From Anthoceros angustus (Eukaryota; Streptophyta; Anthocerotopsida; Anthocerotales; Anthocerotaceae), in assembly GCA_010909165.1 (NCBI GenBank), contig MU008177.1:124001-188000 (forward strand): a stretch of DNA of 64,000 nt, in the 5' to 3' direction. Below, piece by piece: positions 11,971 to 23,409 of the stretch. The position numbers and the translations under genes are program-made. The notes under the pieces are model-generated. The model saw only the letters and a list, made by a program, of their open reading frames with translations, had not been told where the DNA came from and made no database searches. Position 1 is the stretch's first letter. The number at the start of each line of letters is the position of its first letter.

Positions 11971-13440
11971 CTTGGGCTTTGTTCTTGTTTCTCCCTCGGC
12001 ACAGCCTCCATTGCTCTCTTATGGCAGATTTTCCGGGCATCGCGAGCGTCTCATCTTTGCCGATTCTAGGCGGGGAATTGGGAAGTTTTGTAGGCTAAAC
12101 TCTGCGAAGGTGGATCGTGTTCGTCCAAAACCCGCAAAGGCTCGTCTCAAACGGTGCCTCCTACGGGGTCGCACTGGGGAGTATGCTAGGGCTACTTGGG
12201 GTCTTCGCCCGGAGTCGGTAGCAAATGCTTCCGAGAAAACCATCGCCGCTCTTCGCACCCGGGCTCTGGGACCCCATTTCGCAGGGCATTCGAGACTTCG
12301 TCCCTTAAGAGCTCTTTTGTCTCGATAGGATGGCCTTCGGCCGGGCCCTTACCATAGCCCCACGCCTTTCTTTGAGTGCCTATCTGGAACAGTCTATGAC
12401 CACTCCGAGACCATTTTATTGCAGAGGACCCTTTAGCAGCTTTTCTGAGCTATTTCTTTTAGTAGCTGCTGTGGTGAGGGAGGAGATAGTCTCCTCTTCA
12501 GATTTCTCAAGTTTAAGGTGCGAGCAGGTTGCTGGCTATGGAGAGGCCCACCCCTGGAGTGCGCCCTATCGCTGTTGGGAGGCGTTCTTGCGACTTATTG
12601 ACCTTAGCATAGCCATCCAGCTCCGAGAGGAGTTCCAGGCCCATCTCAGTCCCGACCAATTTGGAATTGTTACTCCGGGGGGTTGCGAGTCTGTGGCATT
12701 TGGGGTGGAGGCCATTCTTGAGACCTATCCGGATTGGGTCGCTCTTCATGTTGACGTCGAGAATGCCTTCAACACTTTCTCTACGGCGGCTATCTTTGAC
12801 GAGCTCAAGGTGTGGGAGGACCGGTGGCTGGCTTTATCCCCTTTGCCCGCTCCTTTTATGGGTCTCCCTCCAACTCCTACTACCAACATAGGCCCCCGGT
12901 GGAGGGGGTTTCTATGTTAGAATCGCGACGGGCACAACGCAGGGTGACCGTTTAGGGGATGCGCTTTTTGCTATGGCGCACTTCAGGGCCCTGTTTTTAA
13001 CTACCTCCTCAGTGTGGGAATGCCTGTATCTGTCAGTGGTTGACGATACCCATATCCTGAGGCCTGGGGACAAGATTAAAAAGGCTTTGGTTTCTTCTTC
13101 TCGGCGCTCTCTCAACTTGGCTTGAAGGTCAAGATCTTAAAGTGCAAGGTCTAGTCTCCGTCGGGTGTTTCGCCCTCTCTTCAAAGCCGGAGGGAGACAT
13201 TGCTTTTCCGCAGGGGCTTCGTGTTCTTGGCGTCCCAGTGGGACCTCCGGCTTTCGTTCAGGAATTTGTGGGTGCGGCTTTGATGGAGAATTTGGCGCAC
13301 ATTGATGACCTTTCTTTTTCTGCTTCACGCGCCGGTCTAGGTTCCTTTTCCGTACGATACCTCCCTCTTCGACTTTCTTGTCCCGCCTGGGAGCTTCTGA
13401 CAAAAGGATAATAGAGGCTTTGGGTGATATCATCGGCCTG
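11971..13440 (+). pseudogene. Broken non-LTR retrotransposon reverse transcriptase
   Basis: Remains of a LINE-type pol gene. An N-terminal piece near 12080-12320 (KARLKRCLLRGRTGEYARA) precedes the polymerase region from about 12330. Motif A is in ALHVDVENAFNTFS, preceded by SPDQFGIVTPGGCE. After a frame change near 12900 come GTTQGDRLGDALFAMAHFRA and motif C as VVDDTHILRPG. A second frame change near 13125 leads to PQGLRVLGVPVGPPAFVQEF. Frames change at least twice and stops interrupt, so it cannot encode an active enzyme. The 3' side ends where the CACTA-like element begins at 13470, which suggests that element inserted into it. Confidence 0.75.
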
Positions 13441-13469
13441 GGCACCTTCGAGTGTACCGCCGAGGATTT

Positions 13470-13955
13470 CACTACAAGAATCGCAGGTATTTTACAATGC
13501 ATTTTACAACGTAATTTACAACCTCACGTTGTAAAAATGGACATTTATATGTTTGTAGACTGGCAGCTTAGCTAGGTTGTAAAATTGCTGACGTGACAGG
13601 GAAGATTGCCACGTCATCAAGTTGCTCATGTGGCGGCTAGCAAACCGGGCGGGTAAGGTATCTGGGTAGCCGGTTTACAATGCCATTTACAATGTTGGGC
13701 TCGTTTACAACTTAAGTGACAATGCTATTTACAGCGTGGCTGCCTTGTAATCTAGGTTGTAAAGTAGGTTGTCGGTACGAGGTTGTAGTCTGACAACTTA
13801 ACTAGGTTGTAAAGGTGGGTCTATTTACAACTTATTTTACAATATATATGACAACCTCATTTACAATCTTCGTACACCCTTACTTTATGACCTAGAGTAC
13901 AACTTTAGTGACAACGCCGTTTACAACGTTGTTTACAACCTCGTTTACAAGGTTA
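13470..13955 (+). mobile_element. CACTA-like non-autonomous element with TTTACAAC subterminal repeats
   Basis: The block starts with CACTACAAGAA, the usual terminal motif of plant CACTA (En/Spm) transposons. It then carries about 17 copies of TTTACAA(C) or its complement GTTGTAAA up to about 13950. Variants such as GTGACAACG and GTACAAC are mixed in. Both orientations occur, as expected for subterminal transposase-binding repeats. No coding capacity is seen. The right inverted terminus was not found intact. A degenerate CTTGTAG at 14001-14007 may be what is left of it, so the end is approximate. Confidence 0.55.
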
Positions 13956-15132
13956 TGCTGCTAGATTCTCCTTCCTGGAATTGAGGAACTAATCATCAGA
14001 ACTTGTAGCCCCTTGGTGAGATGCTGAAAGCAGGGATTGGAGAGGAGTCAACTCCCGAGGGACCCATCCACGATGACGAAATAGATCCCTCAAAATGTCC
14101 AACCCAAGTTCTTCAACAAATTGTGCCCAACAAGGAGCAGAGCTCAATCCAAAAATTGACAACCTTTGACGAACTCCTAGGCAAATTTCTTGAGATTGCT
14201 TGCTCTCTGGCACCTTTCAAGGTGCCTATGGGATCTCTTTCCTCTTGCCATGATTGCTAGTGAGGAGATGGAAGAATTGCATCTTGCACGAGAACGAAGC
14301 GAGCAAAAGGCGTAGGATTGCGACGTGGAGGAGAGGCCGTGTGCCTCTCCTCCAGCAACTTAAATCCATTTAAAAGCGTGACATCTTTTGATATCAGTAT
14401 TCTATTTCAAATACCAAACGTGCCAACAAGGAAGAGTGGTAGATGTCCCATTTGAGATAAGAACTGTGCATAGTAGATATCCCATTTGAGATAAGAACTG
14501 TGTAATTAAGCACCCTAGGCTCGGATTAAGATTGGGATAGTGACCTTATGAAGAGTTCAATTTTTTTTTTTTTTGGTGAGGGTCTAGAACCTATTATTCT
14601 AACTATAAGAGTGCATAGACTAGGTTTTCTATTCTGGTCTATACCCCCTAGCGATGGTATTTGATAACAATAAAAGCCTATCATACACACTACAAGCAGT
14701 GACAATCTCTTCATCAGATGTGAGGAGAGAAAATGCCACGTTGAGCCCCATGGATCTACATGATATGTAGATCCATACCAAGTTAGAATTGCATACGCGG
14801 AAGCGATTGCATTGAAGATGCTTTCTTAGCAATTTATTAAGGTGGTTACAAGGTAGGCCTTAAGTAGCGGTTTATGAAGGGGTGTGTTCTTTCAACTATC
14901 CTGCTAGTTGACTACCTATGGTTTAAAGCTAGGTGTAGTTAGACTAACCAACGTGATACATAACTACATGGTCTACCTTATTTCTAACTGACCTCTATGA
15001 AAGGGCTATGGGACGAAAGGCACTGAGGAGACCTAAGACGCATATGCCCGCCCTGTTGACTCCCTTGTTGGTAAGGCTGTACTTCAGTACCTTCAGGATC
15101 ATGCTAGACGTAGTCCGGGCCACGGTTTTTGC
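13956..15132. other. Intergenic repeat-bearing region
   Basis: No gene is supported. Contents: a tandem pair of about 34 bp at 14440-14507 (core CCCATTTGAGATAAGAACTG), a poly(T) run at about 14561-14575, and a perfect 12 bp inverted repeat with a 3-base loop at 14750-14776 (ATGGATCTACAT arm). Confidence 0.5.
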
Positions 15133-16991
15133 TTGGGGGTCGCCACGGGAAACCAACCCAAGGAGCCTCGAGGCGTTGGAGATAGAGAGCTCCCCGGTAC
15201 CAGAGGAAGAACAGGCTCAGAGGACGCCCTTGCCTCGAAGGGAACCGCCACGGAGTGCGCCTACATGGCATGTACGGTGCTCACGAGGGCCCTACGCCTG
15301 CGCTGTAGTAGTACCTTGAGGTCCCCCAAAGGTGCCGGGTCCCATTGTCAAACCGCCACGACTCACGACTACGATGACGCTCACGACCACGGCGGCTACG
15401 GAGATTCTGCTCCAATGGGACCTACTACAAGAGGAGATACTCCAAGGACGCAGGATGGGAACGGCCCTAACGATGAGATCCCCAACCGTTTGCCCCCTCC
15501 CTCGCCGACGAAGAGAGGCAAGCGCGCGAGCTCGAGGATGCTGTCCCCATCCAGGAAGCACCAAAAGGCGAGGAAGCCGTCGCCCCATGAGGACCTAGAC
15601 TTCCAGGACTTGGTTGGAGCTCCGAGCTCCGTTTGGTGGCAAGGAGGCAGGTAACTTGCCCTAGAGCAAGGACAGAAGAGACACAAGCCCCCACCCACCA
15701 TCACTCACGAAGGGGATTCCTTGGACAAGGCGTAGTGGAAGGTGCTCCAAACCCAGGCCAACTTTGAGGCACACTTGAAATGGGCCTTTGGCGCAGCCTT
15801 CGACAAGACGTGAGAGCTGGAGGCCATGCACCTACGAATAAAGGAACAGCTGGACAATCTGTGCCAATGCAATGAGCAGATTGAGGTGCTCGTAGAAAAG
15901 GGTCGTAGTCTGAAGGCAGCCGTGGAGGCCAAGGATGGGGAGCTGACTCCACATAGGGGAGAGTTGGCGGAGCTACGAGCGGACCCCAGGCCCTCGGAGG
16001 AGGAGGGGCGTCTGCGCCAAGAGCTGAAGATGGTGGAAGGGTGACTGACCAAAATGCGTCAAGTCAGGGACGAGGTCTACGCCGCCAAGGAGATGCAGGC
16101 TAGGGCGGAGAGAACACATGCATACAGGTAGCTCTGGAGGCATAGAGGAAGGAGTCCGTTTGGCTGCGTAGTGAGTGGGACGCAGCCAACAAGCACACAG
16201 TAGATCCAAGCAAGAAGGAGGAGGAGAGCGCAAGCGAACTAGCGGCGCTGCAGAGGGACAACGTACGTGCCGATGGAGATGGAAGAGGAGAGATCGATGG
16301 AGAGATCGACCGGCTCACGCGGGATTTGGCACAATTGCAGGAGACAAGGCGCCAAGAGAGGAGGAAGAACCGAGCATGAGCCCTCCGGCTGTTGGGACTG
16401 GCGGAGATAGCAACGGGGGAAGCCCGCCTCGAACTGAACAAGGCCAGGGTGGAGGCGGAAGCGTGGAAGGAAAGAGCCCATCCGACCACAGAGTGGAGGC
16501 ACCAGTACCAGGAGCTGGTGCGCAAGGTGGATAAAGCTCTGGAACTTGTCAACGAGGACCTCATCTACTACAGGACCCAAATAGAGAAAACTATTCGAGT
16601 CACTTTCGAGGAGTTGACGGAGGAAGGTTCCGGAGATGGTGAACCGGGAGGGAGAGGTGTTGGCTGCGGTTACGACGATGGCGATGACGATGAAGGCGGG
16701 GGAAACCCTGCCACGCACCGTCGTAGTCCGCACAGGGCAAGACCGGGGGCTACAGGAGAAGGGCCATCAGGTCGAGACAGCGGAGACAAGGGGCCGACGG
16801 GGAGGGGGGAAACGTCGGCAGCCACAGTGCCTCAGACAAATGAAGGAGCTGGGATGCTTCCGGAGGTGTCCAAGGGCATCGCCGAGTTCGCAGTACCATC
16901 ATCGGTGGGGTTGCAGGTACCCCGAAGGATACCTGAAGAGGAGCCACCACAAAGAGATGATGGAAGCCTCAAAAGCTTAAAGACTTATTGA
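15133..16991 (+). pseudogene. Decayed coiled-coil ORF, possibly a retroelement gag-like protein
   Basis: One reading frame can be followed from 15133 to about 16130, interrupted by stops near 15652, 15736, 15811, 16042 and 16129. After a frame shift near 16145 it continues, with one more stop near 16378, to 16991. The front part is Pro/Ser/Arg-rich (KRGKRASSRMLSPSRKHQK). The middle and rear are highly charged and heptad-like, for example EQLDNLCQCNEQIEVLVEKG, LTRDLAQLQETRRQERRKN and WRHQYQELVRKVDKALELV. The tail is Gly/Asp/Arg-rich. Continuity across stops shows a former long coding sequence rather than chance frames. A retroelement gag is one guess from its setting in a repeat zone; no zinc knuckle or protease is visible. 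Confidence 0.45.
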
Positions 16992-18709
16992 ATAATATGG
17001 AGCTAAGGCAACACACATATAACACTAAATGAACTCTTGATAACTAAGATCCAAGGGGCTATGGGCTATGGGTCAAGCAATATTGAGGCTATAAGATATG
17101 GGTTAAGCAGGGATGATGAGGCCTCAAAATGAGAGAGCATTAAGAGAGAGGCTTCGTAGCGAGTTGCGTGCTGAACCTTGGGCAACATGGGCTAATTCTC
17201 CACACAAACAAGCATCGCATGATTTCCAGAGCATGTGGCACCCACCACCTATCCATCCTACATGCCTGCTTCTCCCATGCCCTAGTGAGATCGGTCCATT
17301 GTACCATCCGATTCCACCCTTACAAGTGTCGTGTGTCCAGGTCGGAGTGCAACCAAAAGTGTAATCGGAGGATGGTTACCGGTTGAATATTAATGAACAA
17401 GTTGGAGAGTGTACAACTCGACTTACATGCTCCACTGCTTGGCAAGGCCCAGATGGATAGTACACCATAAGGCACTCAATTGATGGTCTAGGTTTTTAGT
17501 GTGTTGGAAAGGCATTTTCTTTTCTTTTCAGAAAAAATAAAAAATAAAAATATAATAGATAAAGTATTTTATTTTATTTTTATTCCGAAAACAATAGTAT
17601 ACACAATCCAAGAAAAGACCTTGCCGATGCACCAAAAATCTAGACCATCCAATCAGCATGCAAGTAGTAATTAATATGGCATTCGTTTCTTAAGGTTGAA
17701 GGGTTTCTACAAGATTCTTTCATGTTTCGACCAAGATATAATGTTCAAATTTTCACCTGTTTTTCTAATGTGGAGGGGTTGAAGGATTTCTACAAGATTC
17801 TTTCACGTTTCGACCAAGATATAATGGTTCAAATTTTTACCTGTTTTCCTAATGTAGAGCGCAGAATTCTCCACAATATGCAACCTTAACATGATTTTAT
17901 ATCATTCATTTTTTGTCCGGGAAGAAACAAAAAGGAGGGGCAAAGTTCTAGGGTTAAGATGGGAACGAGGATAAGAACAACCAATTAAGCTTTTCAAAGC
18001 CCCTTCATCGTTTCAATTGAAATGTGATGGCCAAGGTGTGGAGAACATAAATAAAACAAGATAGGAACGAGGATACGACCAAGCACTTAATCTTTTCGAA
18101 GGCCCTTCATCATTTCAACCTGATGGCCGAAGTGTGGATAAGGGCTGGTAGTTTTACATTTCACCGCTTCTTTCAGAGGGAATATTGTCATGGAATTGGA
18201 TCTGTGAACACATCAAGGTAAGGAGATTAATCTTATATCTTACATCCGTATATTTTACAGTCCCCAATTGTAGCACGCTCCTTTAATCTCTTCTCATTCT
18301 TCACATCTAACGAAGAAACATCTGACTCCTCTGCACTTGCGAATCACCTCGGGCTGCCAAAACCTCAAACATGGGTTGGAAACAAGGATGCTAAGGTGGT
18401 AACGAAATTACTCTTATACTTACATTATATTATACAGTCCGCAATTGTGGCAAATTCCTGAACCTAACTCCTATGGGCTTGCGAGTCACCTCGGGCAGCC
18501 GAACCCCCGAATATGAGTTGCGAACAAGGATGCAAAGGGTAAAGCAGATGAAGCTCCCTGGTCAACCCATGATGACATCACGGTCTTCATCCCAGACATA
18601 AAGCTGTCTCTGCTCAAGAATCAGTCAGAAATCTATATCGTCTCGACATGGTTAACAGACTACGGGTATAACAACAAGTCACCAACTTGACAGAAGAGGA
18701 GAGCCGATG
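16992..18709. other. Repeat-rich intergenic region downstream of CYCLOPS
   Basis: No gene is supported. There is an AT-rich block at 17510-17600. An imperfect tandem pair of about 78 bp lies at 17695-17855, with shared core TTCTACAAGATTCTTTCA then CGACCAAGATATAAT. Further diverged repeats lie between about 17990 and 18550, each carrying CCCTTCATC or the pair AATCACCTCGGGC / AGTCACCTCGGGC. The last bases before 18710 would be the CYCLOPS 3' UTR. Confidence 0.5.
17695..17855 (+). repeat. Imperfect tandem duplication, about 78 bp unit
   Basis: Two adjacent copies share GGGTTTCTACAAGATTC or GGATTTCTACAAGATTC, then a TTTCGACCAAGATATAAT core, and end near CTAATGTGGAGG or CTAATGTAGAGC. They differ by scattered substitutions and one-base indels. 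Confidence 0.7.
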
Positions 18710-21700
18710 TCATGGGGTACAAGAATCTCGACTAGATGTTGCACGGTCAAGCTCCTCCTGTAACTGCTTCTTGTCATCCAGCAATTCCTTATTCTGCTTC
18801 TCGAGCTCTTCAATCTGTTTCGTCTGATCGGAATCCTTCCTGTCCAGATACACGAGATCAGAGCTAAATGCCAGTTCCCCTCTAGTTACAAATTAGTGAC
18901 AAGATGATGAGTTGACAAACCTATTCATGAAGGCAAGATTGAGCTTCAGAGACCGAACTTCCTTCTCCAGAGCTTCAGCACGTTTGATGACTACTTGCAC
19001 GTCAGCAGGAATGTAGCACCTTCCCTTTGCCTCCGCCATCCTGCCCCCACCAAAACGACTCCCTTAGACACACCCTCATCACTGTTCATTGTCACAGCAG
19101 TGCACAAGAGAGCAAAACTTACTTCCGCTGACGTTCCACTCGCCTTTTCTTGGTTGCATCATCTATCTGATCTGTTTGGAGGCCTACAAGACAGATGCAG
19201 GATTGTCAGTTTTGACGAATGACTCAGAACAATAGCAGGTCTTTGGCATCAAGACTTCGTCTTCAAAGAAGTTGCACCTGACCGACCAGATGATGTTATT
19301 GAACCCGCCCGTTGCAGTGAAGGATGGTCTGGCTTCTGTTCATTCACCAAGGATAGTGATGAGAGGTCATAATCAAAAGAAAAAAACAAGCTGATATGAT
19401 TCAAGCTGGCGGATCACCTTGGGTTTCAGATCGTGGTTCCTTCGACTTTCATTTGGGACGCCTTGACTTGTATCTGCGGCATGAACATGCAACTGTTAGA
19501 GCCTCTAACACTTACCCCGAAGATCAACTAGCAGTCAATATAGAACAGGGGTCATGAGTTGCTTACTATGGACAGATATTGGACTAAGATGGTTCCCATT
19601 GGATTGGGCATGTGCCTGCCGCTTGGCAGGCTGGTCAACAGAGCCAACTGCCATTCGCTTTAAGGACTGATTCTGTCCACCAGCTTGGGTGTTTGCTTGA
19701 TTGAGTGTGGAGACAGTCTGGCCCGAGTTACAAGGCCCATCTGCACTAACAGCAGTTCCACACCCTGAAGATCCACTTGGTGATGGACCGTGTTGGTTGG
19801 GTGATGGTATTGGAATGCCATTCTGGTGCAGACCAGGTTGAAATATCAGCAAAGAAATCAACTTGCACAAAGCCTGATAACAATCACTAGGTCAGCCAGA
19901 TCAACCAAAAGACAGCTCCATACCAGTCCATTTGCTGTTGGCCCTTCACCATACGACCTGTTAGGAGAGTTAACTAGCTGGATCCCAATTTCATTTCCTA
20001 CGTTCCCACCATTCGTCTGACGACCATCACTTGCAGTGGTGTTCCTTGGTCTTTGCAGCTGCCTGTTGAATGAGTTGGGATCTTCAGGTTTCATTTCCTC
20101 ACCTTCACCACTGCCATTGTTCTGGAGACTGGCATTTCCAGAAACACTACAGGAGATAGCGGCAGATGAAATGCTGCTAGGATCACCATGGTTAATTCCA
20201 GGCACAGGAGCTGGCTTCGCTTCCAAGGTGTTCATACTTCCATTCAAAACAACATCTCGCATGTTAGACTGCTGTTTCTTCTTCTCGATGCTCCCCTTAA
20301 GCAGCCCGACCACTGCAGATATCTGGCTCTCTCCTGCATTACTCATAAACTGACCAAGCCCAGGACCATTGAAACTACTGCTGGTGGTCAGTGACGCAGA
20401 AACTGGTGAGCTCATGTTGAGGGTCTGATAGTACAGAGGTGACTGGGCCGAAGTCTCCATGGAAGGAAGCATCTGCTGACTGGGGGTCAGAGAGGTGGCG
20501 GGATGCAGAGATGAGATGCCAGTCTCCTGATGTTGTGGCTGGGCGAGCTGGCGGTGAAGCTGGGACGTATCATACTGCCCCGGCTGCTGCTGAAACTGCT
20601 GAAGATGCGGTTGAGGTTGACGGTTTTGGGTTGGGGGTGGTCGGCTTGGGTTGTGATTCAATCCTTCGGGTGGGTGGTTATGACCAAGGTGGGCATGGTG
20701 GTGAGTTGGAGGCGCCGGCGGTTTGCCATGGAATGAGGTGCTACGGTTATTCCATACCGTGCCCACGGTTCCATGTTGCTGATTAAGCTGGTCAGTAGTC
20801 GCATGGCTAGCAAGTCGTTGCAGAGATTCTGCAGTAGGTGGAAAAGGCAGTCCTTGCATTTCGGCTAATTTCCTGTCGCAAAAAGAGGAAACAGCACAAG
20901 TAATGAGCACTTCTACTTCCAGTTCGCACAACATAAACCAGGAGAGAGAGAGCAACAGCTTGCCTGAGTTCAGAAGATCTGCTGCGAGTCATGATTGGGG
21001 ACGGTTGCTGAAACCATGGGACGTTCTGAGACGGGCAAACATGAACAACTCCACAATCAATCAAAGAATCACCTTTAAATAATAGAAACCACACAAGACT
21101 ATCCTCATCGACTCCTCACTTTTAGCTCATTCAAACGATCGGCGAGGTCTGAACCACACACATTACCTTCAGAGCTGCTACATTTGTTGGTGGCTTGCCT
21201 CCACTTCCGTTCCTGAATGCCCCAAGCAGAATCCCTGCATTAGTCTGAACCGAAGCCTCAACACCATTCAGTTGATAGCAGGTGAAGGGGCCGGAGATGT
21301 AGCCACCTGGTAGATGTCTTTTGCTGATACATATTATCCCCGAACACAGTTTCGTCACTGTAAACGGGTTGGTTGAAGACAGCATACTCGCTACTCTCAA
21401 TCCTAGGCATCACATGTCCGTTTTGCTGGGCTAGCAAGGCTGCCAACTCACTTGACATTCTGTCAAATCAGCACTTGTATCAGGAATTCACATTACCTTG
21501 CAATTACTAATGCAGTTTGAGGATGAATACCTGCGGGAGGTCATCCGAGAGCTATCTGGAGCAGGAGACTGATGCACGCTCTGTTCATGGAACATCCGTG
21601 CACGGTTTACTACACGACAAAATTAAGCCCAGTGAGCAGCGATGCGACATCGATAAGACCCAACGCCATACCTGGTCCAGGGAGGTGTTGCGCAGTTCTG

Positions 21701-23409
21701 CAGTCCTGCATTACTCATAAACTGACCAAGCCCAGGACCATTGAAACTACTGCTGGTGGTCAGTGACGCAGAAACTGGTGAGCTCATGTTGAGGGTCTGA
21801 TAGTACAGAGGTGACTGGGCCGAAGTCTCCATGGAAGGAAGCATCTGCTGACTGGGGTGGGAGAGGTGGCGGGATGCAGAGATGAGATGCCAGTCTCCTG
21901 ATGTTGTGGCTGGGCGAGCTGGCGGTGAAGCTGGGACGTATCATACTGCCCCGGCTGCTGAAACTGCTGAAGATGCGGTTGAGGTTGACGGTTTTGGGTT
22001 GGGGTGGTCGGCTTGGGTTGTGATTCAATCCTTCGGGTGGGTGGTTATGACCAAGGTGGGCATGGTGGTGAGTTGGAGGCGCCGGCGGTTTGCCATGGAA
22101 TGAGGTGCTACGGTTATTCCATACCGTGCCCACGGTTCCATGTTGCTGATTAAGCTGGTCAGTAGTCGCATGGCTAGCAAGTCGTTGCAGAGATTCTGCA
22201 GTAGGTGGAAAAGGCAGTCCTTGCATTTCGGCTAATTTCCTGTCGCAAAAAGAGGAAACAGCACAAGTAATGAGCACTTCTACTTCCAGTTCGCACAACA
22301 TAAACCAGGAGAGAGAGAGCAACAGCTTGCCTGAGTTCAGAAGATCTGCTGCGAGTCATGATTGGGGACGGTTGCTGAAACCATGGGACGTTCTGAGACG
22401 GGCAAACATGAACAACTCCACAATCAATCAAAGAATCACCTTTAAATAATAGAAACCACACAAGACTATCCTCATCGACTCCTCACTTTTAGCTCATTCA
22501 AACGATCGGCGAGGTCTGAACCACACACATTACCTTCAGAGCTGCTACATTTGTTGGTGGCTTGCCTCCACTTCCGTTCCTGAACAAGCCCCAAGCAGAA
22601 TCCCTGCATTAGTCTGAACCGAAGCCTCAACACCATTCAGTTGATAGCAGGTGAAGGGGCCGGAGATGTAGCCACCTGGTAGATGTCTTTTGCTGATACA
22701 TATTATCCCCGAACACAGTTTCGTCACTGTAAACGGGTTGGTTGAAGACAGCATACTCGCTACTCTCAATCCTAGGCATCACATGTCCGTTTTGCTGGGC
22801 TAGCAAGGCTGCCAACTCACTTGACATTCTGTCAAATCAGCACTTGTATCAGGAATTCACATTACCTTGCAATTACTAATGCAGCACATGTCTGAGGATG
22901 AATACCTGCGGGAGGTCATCCGAGAGCTATCTGGAGCAGGAGACTGATGCACGCTCTGTTCATGGAACATCCGTGCACGAAGAGAATTTACTACACGACA
23001 AAATTAAGCCCAGTGAGCAGCGATGCGACATCGATAAGACCCAACGCCATACCTGGTCCAGGGAGGTGTTGGCAAGCATGTTCTGAAACAAGTCATCGCT
23101 GCTTATTCGATTCAGCGCAGGGGAGCCCATGAACCCTTCAATACTCGGGGTGGACGGGACCACCATGGTCCCATCCATCAAGTTCTGCAGGAAAATCTCT
23201 TCACTCGTTCCCCTGAAATACCCAGAGGAGTCCTGCGAGGGACCTGCCTCCCCTCTGCAGGACTGCATCTCCACGTGATGTTGGTACCCGTTGGACCCAT
23301 TCTCCACCAAAGAGTCACCGTGATTGAACGAGGATTGAGCTTGGGCAGCTCGCTTGATCTCATTAGAAATGCTCCTCGTTATCCTCCGGTTCTCAAACAG
23401 AAAATCCAT
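18710..23409 (-). CDS. IPD3: CYCLOPS/IPD3, common symbiosis transcription factor
   Basis: CYCLOPS is the nuclear DNA-binding target of the calcium/calmodulin kinase CCaMK in arbuscular mycorrhizal and nodulation signalling. The best full-length model has 12 exons and 763 aa: 23409-23053, 22955-22906, 22828-22717, 21256-21167, 21025-20964, 20872-19924, 19822-19567, 19473-19418, 19335-19287, 19183-19123, 19040-18921 and 18839-18710. The exon 3/4 border is the least certain. Conserved blocks are the N-terminal SGYFRGTSEEIFLQNLMD, SRMTSRR joined to MSSELAALL, PIMTRSRSSELR, AVVGLLKGSIEKKKQQ, DDATKKRRVERQRK, and the C-terminal coiled coil from KRAEALEKEVRSLKLNL to RKDSDQTKQIEELEKQNKEL. A tandem duplication copies exons 2-5 and parts of 1 and 6. 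In the upstream copy exons 4 and 6 are frame-shifted, so this model uses downstream exons 4-6. Exons 2 and 3 are intact in both copies. Confidence 0.88.
20332..21690 (-). repeat. Intragenic tandem duplication of CYCLOPS, downstream copy
   Basis: This copy holds part of exon 6 (from 20872 down), exon 5 (21025-20964), exon 4 (21256-21167), exon 3 (21459-21348), exon 2 (21580-21531) and the last bases of exon 1. It is nearly identical to 21704-23071. Its exons 4 and 6 are in frame. A 13 bp filler, CGCAGTTCTGCAG at 21691-21703, separates the two copies. Confidence 0.9.
21704..23071 (-). repeat. Intragenic tandem duplication of CYCLOPS, upstream copy (frame-shifted)
   Basis: Second copy of the unit at 20332-21690. 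Exon 4 here (22625-22534) is 92 bp instead of 90. The exon 6 part (22239-21704) is 5 bp shorter because of losses of 1, 3 and 1 bases. Both exons therefore leave the reading frame. Exon 2 (22955-22906), exon 3 (22828-22717) and exon 5 (22392-22331) are unchanged in length. Other differences are small indels near 22886 and 22980. Confidence 0.9.

Noticed and set aside
14688-14697. CACTACAAG motif that could be a CACTA terminus
   Set aside because: Same orientation as the left end at 13470, no subterminal repeats beside it, so probably chance.
19283-19335. CYCLOPS exon 9 donor at 19282
   Set aside because: It would put a stop in exon 10; the donor 4 bp earlier on the transcript (exon end 19287) restores the conserved basic block.
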